From positions 23,509,859-23,573,858 of the forward strand of contig CM046330.1 in NCBI GenBank assembly GCA_025403435.1: 64,000 nucleotides of DNA, given 5' to 3'. Source of the stretch: Artocarpus heterophyllus. Lineage: Eukaryota; Streptophyta; Magnoliopsida; Rosales; Moraceae. A model generated the notes under the pieces. It saw only the letters and a list, made by a program, of their open reading frames with translations, was not told the origin of the DNA and searched no databases. A program made the position numbers and the translations under genes. This document shows, in pieces, positions 56,475-64,000 of the stretch (its first letter is position 1; each line of letters starts with the position of its first letter).

Positions 56475-56530
56475 CTCGCATACTAGCTCCTACCTCCGCC
56501 TTGCTCTCGTACTAGCTCCTACCTCAACAG
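56475..56530. repeat. Minisatellite remnant right of element A
   Basis: Units of about 28 bp read TACTAGCTCCTACCTCCGCC then TTGCTCTCG; one full unit, one partial unit and, across element A, a third diverged unit at 27005-27032 can be seen. The first five bases, CTCGC, are the right target duplication of A. Confidence 0.65.
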
Positions 56531-57502
56531 GCGCTTCTTTAACCCAACGGTCATATCTCTTGTGAAGAATATCAAATCCTTTGAGTTGAATTTATTTTGC
56601 TACCTTTTTAAAAATAATAGTACAAGAAACTAGATTGTCAAATACACTAAGTAATTACCAAAAAAAAGTAAAAAATAAAACTTAAATAAAACAAAGAGCA
56701 TTTTTCGGGCAAAACGTACAATGTTAAAAGATTTTTGTTAAAAAAATATATATCTAGCAAGCAATTTATATTTCTAAACATCAAATCATAGCCGTAACAT
56801 GTCAATTAAACAATAAAAAGAAATATGAATATAAATGTGCTTTTCAAAAATGCGTGCTAGTATAAAAATCTTAAATAATATATATTCTAATATATACCAG
56901 GGGAAAGTAAATGGAAGCCCTGAGACAGAAACAAGCGGCAACGGCGTCAAGCACCTCCTTACACAACGCTCTCAAGAGTCTCCTTTTTATGGTTCTTTTG
57001 TTCTTCTTCTCCTTCTGCTGATGCTTCTTCCAATGTCTCTTCCCTCTTTCAGACACTCTGCTATAGCAGCTAATCTCCGCCATCAATTCTTTTTGGCAAC
57101 AGAGATGAAAGGGTGGCCTGGGTGTCCTCTTGTATGGAAATTAATTGTCATGCGGTCGAGAAATGCTCACTTGGCTTTTGTATGTCTTATGACCTTGTGC
57201 ACTTTTACTTCTCGACTTTTCTTTTTCTTTTTTTCTTAAAAGAATAATATTTGTTTAACAAATAAAAAGAAAAAAGTTTTAACAAAAAAATAACAACGGT
57301 TTTTTTTTTTATTTTCTGCCCTTTTTCTGCCTCCACGAACAAACTCAAGTCTGTTAATTTTTTTAAAAATTTTCTTCCCTTTTTTTTTTCCTATGACAAA
57401 TTGAAGTACATTGATTTTTAAATGTTATATTATCCTATAAACATATGTGAATGGCTTGTATGTAACAGTTATGATGATGCAAACAAGGAATGAAAAATTA
57501 AA
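56531..57502. other. Intergenic DNA with a repeat relic and one unexplained small frame
   Basis: About 56777-56855 is a relative of 21745-21830. A 36-codon frame at 56911-57021 (MEALRQKQAATASSTSLHNA, then a hydrophobic LLFMVLLFFFSFC end) lies in a locally GC-richer, less repetitive stretch and has the look of a signal-anchor start. The next codon is a stop and I cannot extend it by splicing with confidence. An overlapping 134-codon frame (56835-57239) has no recognisable domain. Confidence 0.3.
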
Positions 57503-58452
57503 GGATTATTTTCATATTTTCCTCCTTATGCCACTTTGTCTTCAACTATTAAAATATATTACTTAATCCTCTCAATTTTTTGTTTCATTAGCAAATGTCC
57601 CCTTTTATCAAAGGCTGTTAGTTTTTGAACAGTTTTTGTAAATTGTTTTATATTTTTCCTCTAAACTATGTCCTTTATCTTATTTGACTTCCTAACTTTC
57701 AAAATATGTCACTATATTCTCTTCTTTTTATGTTATCAAATAACGTCCTTCTATTTAATTATGACGGATTTAAAAGTCAATATCATTTTCTTTTTTTTTT
57801 TTCACTTTGGGGGAAAAACTTGAACGTAAAAAAAGAGTTTATGAAAAAAAAAAGATTAAAGAAAAAAGTTCAAAAAAAATATTATTTTTTGTAATAGGTC
57901 ATTCCAACTAAATATAAAACCTTGAGAAGTAAAAAACACCTAACAAAATTCCTTAAAAGAATAGAGCTATTGAAGTTTTTAAAAACAACAGATTATTTTA
58001 ATGGATTTTATGAAAGGTTTTGTTTTTTAAGCCCCCCCAATCCATCTATTGAATTTTCTTTGCATTTATATTTGAATGACATGTTGTAAAAGATATTCAT
58101 GCAAGTTGTGGGTATATGGATTACTTTGACTTAGAGGTCTTATACAGTTAGAAGAAAAACGAATCAATTTATAAAGCCAAATATAATTGGATAGAAGAAG
58201 GTTATTCGTTCAAAAAAAAAATGAAGGGATATAGTGATGTATTTTGAAAGTTGAGAGAAAAAATTATATAAATGACATAGTTGAGAAAAAATAAAAAAAA
58301 TTCCACAAAAAAAAAAATCCAAACAGAGTTGAATGGAAAAAGAACACTTGCAAACTGAACAAAATTTGAAGAGCTAAAATGGTACATTTTAAAAGTCATA
58401 GGATAAAGTAATATACGTGACATAGTTTAAGCTGCAAATGTAAAAATAATTC
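57503..58452. mobile_element. Mutator-like non-autonomous element with long inverted arms, copy 2
   Basis: The inverted arms (about 57503-57780 and 58145-58452) correspond block by block to those of the 5.4-6.5 kb element (TATGTCAC, CTTAATC, TAGTTTTTGAAC, GTTATCAAATAACGTCCTTC). The ends GGATTATTTTCAT / reverse complement GAATTATTTTTAC are flanked by the 9-mer AAAATTAAA at 57494-57502 and 58453-58461. A 9-bp duplication with long TIRs is the Mutator signature. There is no transposase. Confidence 0.7.
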
Positions 58453-58829
58453 AAAATTAAATGGAAATACTAAGTGCTAAAAAGAATATGTGTTTTTTTT
58501 TTTTTTTTTTTCTATGAAAATGAACTTCCAAGTTCCAAACTTGCTTATCAGAAAAAACAAAAGAAAACAAAAATCAACTTACAGAGGCTAAAGCACTTAA
58601 CAATCGAACACCGGCCCCACAAAACAGCGACTATTATTTGTCTTCCTGGGAAGTGTTGTGGTCAGGAATTCTTATCCCAATTCATTGACCTAGTACAAAG
58701 AATTTAAAAAAAAAAAAGATTTCCATCTACAAGTATTATTCTGCATAGAGAATTTTTTGCGAGAGAAATATATTGAACAATATGAATGAAATGCCAATGT
58801 GGAGGAGACCATAGTTTGTCTTAAACTTT

Positions 58830-61774
58830 TTAGACCAATGGCCTTTTCTCTTCATCATCATCATGATGATCACGATCTCCCACATTTTGCAGTTGGATCC
58901 TGCTGTCTTGACTGGTTGAAGGTTTTGAAAGATTAGGAGGTGGATTTGAAGAAGGCCTCTGTCTCTGGGTGGGCTTGATATCAGGCAAGAGCTTCAATGT
59001 AATTCCCATGCCAATGAGCAAAAGCCCGGTCCCGTGCTGCTCAGTCAATGGCTTTGTGAAAATCATGTATGACAGTAGTAATGTCACAGCCTTCCTTGCC
59101 GTTGTCACCTGTCCAAAAATAATAAAAAAATAATTCAGTGCAAGTTATCAATATTTCTATAAAAGCAATTCTAACATTGAAATTTTGGGAACCATATTCT
59201 GTGGGGCCCATTTCTATCTCTCACGGAGCTAGCTTTGTGGGACTCAACACGGCTTTAAATTTATGTGGAACAATCCTGGGACACCAATTCTACCTGCTAA
59301 TAAAAAGCAGGTACTATAATGTAAGTTACATCACTAGTCGTGGTGTTTAACGTCATTGATGTCCCTAAGTCGTGTGCTTAAATAACTTTTTATATAAAAG
59401 TTTTTTTTTTAACAAACACCATATTAGCGTTATCTTTATTACTATACAAAAGGTGTTTGAAATGTGTAAAATTGAAATTTTTAAACTGAAAACTATACTG
59501 TTTATTTTTCTGGTTATTATAGCATATGAAAATTTTACAACGTCGCGATCAAAATTTTTTTTTTAAAGACTGATTTTGTCTAACGCCTTTTATATTTCAT
59601 ATCCCACATGTATAGAAACGAAAAGTGAAATACTAGAGCGCTTTGCTTTTTTCAAGGTGCCACAATTGCAAGAAAAAAGGGGCAAAGTAACTTTTGCACT
59701 TTATACAATTCAAGATATTCAAAGATCTTTCGAAGTACACATTGAGGTGAAACACATAAAGTTGCATGACATGAATGATTGAATGAATTTATCCATGTGT
59801 GCCGGCATGAATTTAGCCAGTGCAAGAAAAAAAAGCTTTTAGGATAGAATGTACCATACCATGGCTGTAGTTGCAGCACCAAAAAGAGCAATTAGGGAGA
59901 GGACAGAGACTTGGCCCACAAACGTCGCCATGGCCTCAAAGACTAACACACCATACACGTACGGATGCTGCGTAAACGACACGAAAAACGTTTCTTAGAG
60001 AGAGCATGAGACATGTGGAAGTGAGAAAAATGTGTGTATATATATTTGTGTCTTGTGACATTACTGGTGGTTAGGAGTGAAAAAGCTGGAGAAAATTAGA
60101 TGAATTAATCTGTTAATTTTTTTTAAAGTACCTGAGAACAAGAATTCCATGCTTTGAACAATTCTCCAGTTAAAAGCATGGGTGGGATCAACAACGGCAG
60201 ACCGACAACAGTAGAACAAAACAGCATTTCCGTCTGTACATTGAATAAAAATGTCATTGTCCAGCCATCACATTTTTTCCATGACGAAAACCATTTTACA
60301 AAAATTCTAGGGGTAGGATATGTCTTCATACTTTATTTTTTCGCCAGTTTTACATGCTTTTAATTTTAATGCGATTGTAATTGCAGATCTAATGTTTAAA
60401 AACACGCACCCTAGAGTAGATAATCCTCCCACAATTTAAAACACAAGGATAAAAATAAATAAATAAATAAATAAACAGGACATGGAAAGAGATAATCACC
60501 TGAGTTGTATCAGGATTCAATGTGAAAATTGCTTCTTGAAAATTACCCACAAAGGAATCCATGATCAGAGCACCAGATACCATCAGAACACCAATAACAC
60601 TGAAGTTGGGAGATGTTTGTGCATCGGCTAAGGTGAAAAGGATCAAGCCCACGACCAAAAGAACCGCAGAAACGTATTCGTGTGGTGGGTATTTCCTTCT
60701 TAAACCGGGTATAAAGGCCCCCATTATCATCACAGGCAAAACCTGTAACACCAAAATTATTATAATCAACCTCAACTAACAAACTCCACAATGGTTTACA
60801 ATTAATGGACGTTACATAGTGACATCATTGGACAAACAAAATTTAGTAAGCATTTAAATTCCATACCAAATTATATGTGTGCCTTGGATATTTGCATTTA
60901 ATTTGTCTTTTTCCCCTTAAAAAAAATATAGAGTTCATTTATTTTTATTTTTTTTCGTTTAAGAAAAATATAGATGTAGTGTACCTTCGTCGACTTGAAC
61001 ATGAGCTGTGCAGGATAGTTGAGGAAAGCCAGGGAACTTTTGGTGAGGCCATGGGAACCCATTAAAACAACAGAGAGCTTTATATAAGTCTTCCATGGAT
61101 TTACCATTTGCTTGGTGCTGAATCCTTGAAGGTAAATGAGGAAGATATACACAAAATTTTGAACAAATGTGAAATACCAACCATAGCTGGAACAAGAAAA
61201 TTCAGATCATTAACACAAATTGACCCTCAAGTTTAAAACCAAAATCAAACCCATTTCTTGTACTTACCTAAATTGAAGCCTGTTGTACACATATTCCTGA
61301 AAGTTAGACAAATGAAATCATTAGATACAGGGATATACCCAAAAAAAAAAGGAAGAAAAAAGAAAGAAAGAAAGAAAGAATTACTTGATTCTTGAAAATG
61401 TGGTAATTGGTATCATCTACATTACAGGTTATTCCGGCCAAAAAGAATTGAAAAAATAATATTTCTTGAGGATAAAAAGGCAAACAGATTAAAGAATAAA
61501 TAAATGGGTGGTCCCAGTGCCCACCAGATCACCAAGCTTCAATCTTTTTATTCGTTTTCTTTGCAACTAAACAAAGAAAAAAAATGAGACAATATTCTTC
61601 CATTTTATAAGGAAAAAGTTAAATAAAGAGTCATTTGCGAGAAAGCCAAAAGCTTGAACGTGTTAGTAGCTTCTAATCAAGCGAGAAAGGAAAGAAAGAA
61701 GGAAAGAAAACAAGAAGTCAACTCCATTACATTATTTTCCCGGAAACCAAACAGAAAACAGAGCAGGCGACACT

Positions 61775-61807
<33 letters not shown>

Positions 61808-61944
61808 GAGAATAATACCTCGCAGATACCATTAACGAGGTAACCGAAGAAGAAGCCAGAAGAGCACAAGAGGAATTGCTTCCATCTGGGTCTGTCAGAA
61901 AGCGAAATCCCAAACAGGGACCGGCTTTGCTCTTCGTTTCTCAT
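58830..61944 (-). CDS. UTR2: UTR2-type nucleotide-sugar (UDP-galactose/UDP-glucose) transporter, 362 aa
   Basis: Seven exons, all GT-AG and in frame (minus strand order): 61944-61819, 61296-61268, 61186-60985, 60742-60500, 60233-60132, 59967-59860, 59108-58830 (1089 bp). The protein starts [20 protein letters not shown], as usual in this family. An in-frame ATG seven codons upstream (61965) is possible but not conserved in my recollection. It is a polytopic membrane protein of the UAA/SLC35B family: hydrophobic segments throughout, with [18 protein letters not shown] (42-58), [20 protein letters not shown] (117-136), [13 protein letters not shown] (203-215) and [14 protein letters not shown] in exon 7. 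The C-terminus is acidic, ending EEKRPLV. It probably exchanges UDP-sugar for UMP across ER/Golgi membranes. No broken codons are seen; all residues fit one continuous product. Best match by memory is Arabidopsis UTR2. Confidence 0.9.
60448..60475. repeat. (AAAT)n microsatellite in UTR2 intron 4
   Basis: About six AAAT units on the plus strand just beyond the exon 4 donor. Confidence 0.7.
61340..61380. repeat. Purine (GAAA)n tract in UTR2 intron 1
   Basis: An A run is followed by AAGAAAGAAAGAAAGAAAGA close to exon 2; on the sense strand it is a pyrimidine tract 40-80 bp before the acceptor. Confidence 0.7.
61770..61804. repeat. (GA)n microsatellite next to the UTR2 exon 1 donor
   Basis: About 16 GA units on the plus strand, i.e. 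(TC)n in the transcript, start 15 bp inside intron 1 after the donor at 61818-61817. Confidence 0.85.
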
Positions 61945-62740
61945 CTCTCTAATTCTCTCAACCAAACAGGGAAAAACCTCAAAAGAGAATCAAGAAATGA
62001 ACAGGAACAACGAAGAAGAACAGAGTTTTGTGTTTTTAATGGAGGAATTCTTGCATGTTGACCTTCCAAGAAACTCAAGCGATATATGGGAAAGCGGTAT
62101 TGGTATGATTACGGTGACTTTAAAGCAATTAAAAGAATTGAAGTATTTGTATATTGAAACCCAAAAAAGGTAAGAAATCAAGAGAGAGAAGTGGCGATTT
62201 AGAGAGAGAAAGACAGATGTAATTGTCTGTGAGTATGTGTGTATATGCGAAGCTGGTTGTCTAACTTTTTTATCTGTTTTTTGTATGGATTGCAACAGAG
62301 AGAGAGAGTAGGGACTGGGAACACTCTTTCTTATTAACACGAGGAGACTTTCCTGCTTACGTTTCATTTGCAATTGCTTTTTTATCTTATTTTATCTTGT
62401 TTTGTATTTTTTAACCTTTTTATATTTTCCGCAGCATAGGTGGGGCCGTTATGTGATGTGTACTCTTTGATTTTTCTTTCCCTTTTTTATTCGAGTTTGG
62501 GAAAGAAAGTGAAAGAGGTTGGCTGATTTTGAGCTATCCTTTGCTTGGTCTTTGTACAAGTGGCAATGGATAAAATTATTTATTAGGAGGACAAATGGAA
62601 ATACTACAAGGTCTTTACTTTTTCAACCGTTGGATCTGAACAAAAAAATTATCTGTTTTGCACATTTTTTTGACATAATTTTAATCAAATTCAATTGTCC
62701 GTGCACGCACAAATTGTAGTTGACTAGACATTCATGCAAT
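61945..62740 (-). promoter_or_regulatory. 5' flank and probable 5' UTR of the UTR2 gene
   Basis: Upstream of the ATG the sense strand is C/T-rich (CTTCTTCGTTGTTCCTGTTC and similar), as in plant leaders, with further GAGAGA tracts at about 62180-62310. I cannot fix a transcription start or TATA box. The 127-codon minus-strand frame here (61990-62373) has no recognisable domain. Confidence 0.4.
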
Positions 62741-64000
62741 ATTTCAATTTAAAGAGATGTTTGCTATGAGTGGTTCACATAGATTAACTTAGTTATATAT
62801 CGTATAAAGCTCTTATATATTATAGTAAAAATGGTTCCTATTAGTGATTCTTACCACTAGCTAAACATCTTATTAGTTGATGAGAGAGACTTTATGTTTT
62901 TTTCTAAAGGTTGAATTAAATGCTTTAAATAAAAAAAGTTAGATTTATGCACTAAGCATTGCTAAATTACTTACGATGATATCAGAATTGGTGACAATGC
63001 ATAATGGTAAACAAGGTAATAACTACAAATGAAGACCATAACATAAGATATAGAGGCAAATGACTTTTTTTTTTATGATATTTTAGGATAAATGATTATA
63101 TTTTTTTAAAATTAGACAAATAATCTCTTCTCATTAATTATAAAGTTAAAACAAAAAAAACTCATAATTATTAATCAACTCTAGTACATTAGTGATAAAT
63201 TTAAAAACATCAGTAATAAATCATAATATATCAGTGTTAAAATACCTAACACATCAATAATAAACCTTGATACATTAATAATAAATCATAACATGCCCGT
63301 GTAAAAAAGTCTCATATATCAAGGATAAACTTTTGTACAACAGTGATAAACCTGTTACATCAATAAATAACAAATCTCAAAAAAAAAAAAAAAGCCCAAC
63401 TCCTACGTTCTCTCTTTTATCTCTCTCTCTTCTCTCATTACAACTTGATCTTCCTTCTTCACAGGCCCCCATATTGTCGTGTCAGGGCTGCTTGTTGTAC
63501 GACCCTTTTGACACTGGAAAAAGGAGCTTTGTCGCCTCCATGGCGTGGCTCCTCTGCCATGACGTCTAAGACTTCTCAAAACTACCTTCTATTGTTCCTT
63601 TTATTCTCGTAGTCGAATCAAAGAAGTACAAAACAAAAATAATTAATCAGACTAGATAATCTAATCATTCTATAATGAAGTTGCTTTTGATTGTATCATA
63701 AGTGTGATTCCATGTGAAATCAAAAGAAACACACTAAAATATTTTGAAAAGTTTTCAGATAAAAATATAACATCATATTGTTATTTTTTTTCAAATTAGC
63801 AAAGAATTATTGCAGAAACAAAATTTAGTCCATCTATGTATATGGCCATCTAAATAAAGCTATGAATCATGTCCTTTGAAGTTTTGAATCAAAGAATGAT
63901 GTATTATCAAAGAAGCTCTTTTCCAATCTCGCAGTAAAATCGTTTTTTATTTCTCTTGTTTTTCCAAATACATATTAGTTCTTTTTTTCTTTGATTAACT
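62741..64000. other. AT-rich intergenic DNA to the end of the window
   Basis: No gene is recognised. A 78-codon frame (63333-63569) begins in tandem-repeat sequence and has no known domain. Confidence 0.45.
63150..63372. repeat. Degenerate tandem repeat, period about 28-32 bp
   Basis: Seven to eight units with the core ACATCAGTAATAAATC (variants ACATTAGTGATAAATT, ATATCAGTGTTAAAAT, ACATCAATAATAAACC, ACATTAATAATAAATC, ATATCAAGGATAAAC, ACAACAGTGATAAACC) follow one another. Confidence 0.75.

Noticed and set aside
61945..61965. Upstream in-frame ATG of the transporter as the start
   Set aside because: The protein from 61944 already begins with the family-typical MxNEEQ; the seven extra residues are not expected.
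1..64000. CRISPR arrays, bacterial operons, tRNA or rRNA genes
   Set aside because: None seen; the tRNA-like words at 28902, 33708 and 49512 are retrotransposon primer sites only.

Overview
This is a plant nuclear genomic window, almost certainly from a eudicot. It is AT-rich, its genes carry many GT-AG introns, and retrotransposons dominate it. Only two genes look like intact host genes. One is a 16-exon SET-domain protein methyltransferase gene on the + strand (11899-20450). The other is a 7-exon nucleotide-sugar transporter gene of the UTR2 type on the - strand (58830-61944). Both models were assembled by eye; every junction keeps the reading frame.

Layout. 1-11.9 kb is repeat-derived intergenic DNA: a long-TIR element (about 0.99-2.6 kb), a short TG-start element with a 5-bp duplication (4151-4556), a fold-back element (about 5.38-6.48 kb), a hAT-like element with 8-bp duplications (7970-8757) and a decayed solo Gypsy LTR (9234-10644). 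11.9-20.5 kb is the SET gene, with a 5'-truncated LINE in intron 4 and a long poly-T tract in intron 2. 21.8-27.0 kb holds two broken Copia fragments. 27.0-56.5 kb is a three-level nest. Copia A (+, 27033-56474) is split in gag by Copia D (-, 30512-51538). The 3' LTR of D is split by Gypsy E (+, 31574-43461), which has LTRs of about 2.1 kb and a perfect CGTTC target-site duplication. 56.5-58.8 kb has a minisatellite remnant and a Mutator-like element with a 9-bp duplication. 58.8-62 kb is the transporter, and 62-64 kb is AT-rich DNA with a diverged tandem repeat.

The most unusual object is Gypsy E. Between complete LTRs and a tRNA-Asp-type primer site it encodes gag and an aspartic protease but no reverse transcriptase, RNase H or integrase. 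Two non-retroviral reading frames follow: an intact 164-codon basic, cysteine-rich protein and an intron-free LONELY GUY (cytokinin-activating) homologue with one in-frame stop. Each of these is preceded by the same TATA string. After gag-pro, after the cysteine-rich ORF and (three times) after LOG lies a hairpin with different stem sequences but a conserved internal motif. This looks like repeated promoter-ORF-hairpin modules inside a non-autonomous retrotransposon, and it is the main candidate for an undescribed system.

The host genes and the elements show no functional connection beyond intronic insertion in the SET gene. All family assignments come from reading motifs; no database search was run.
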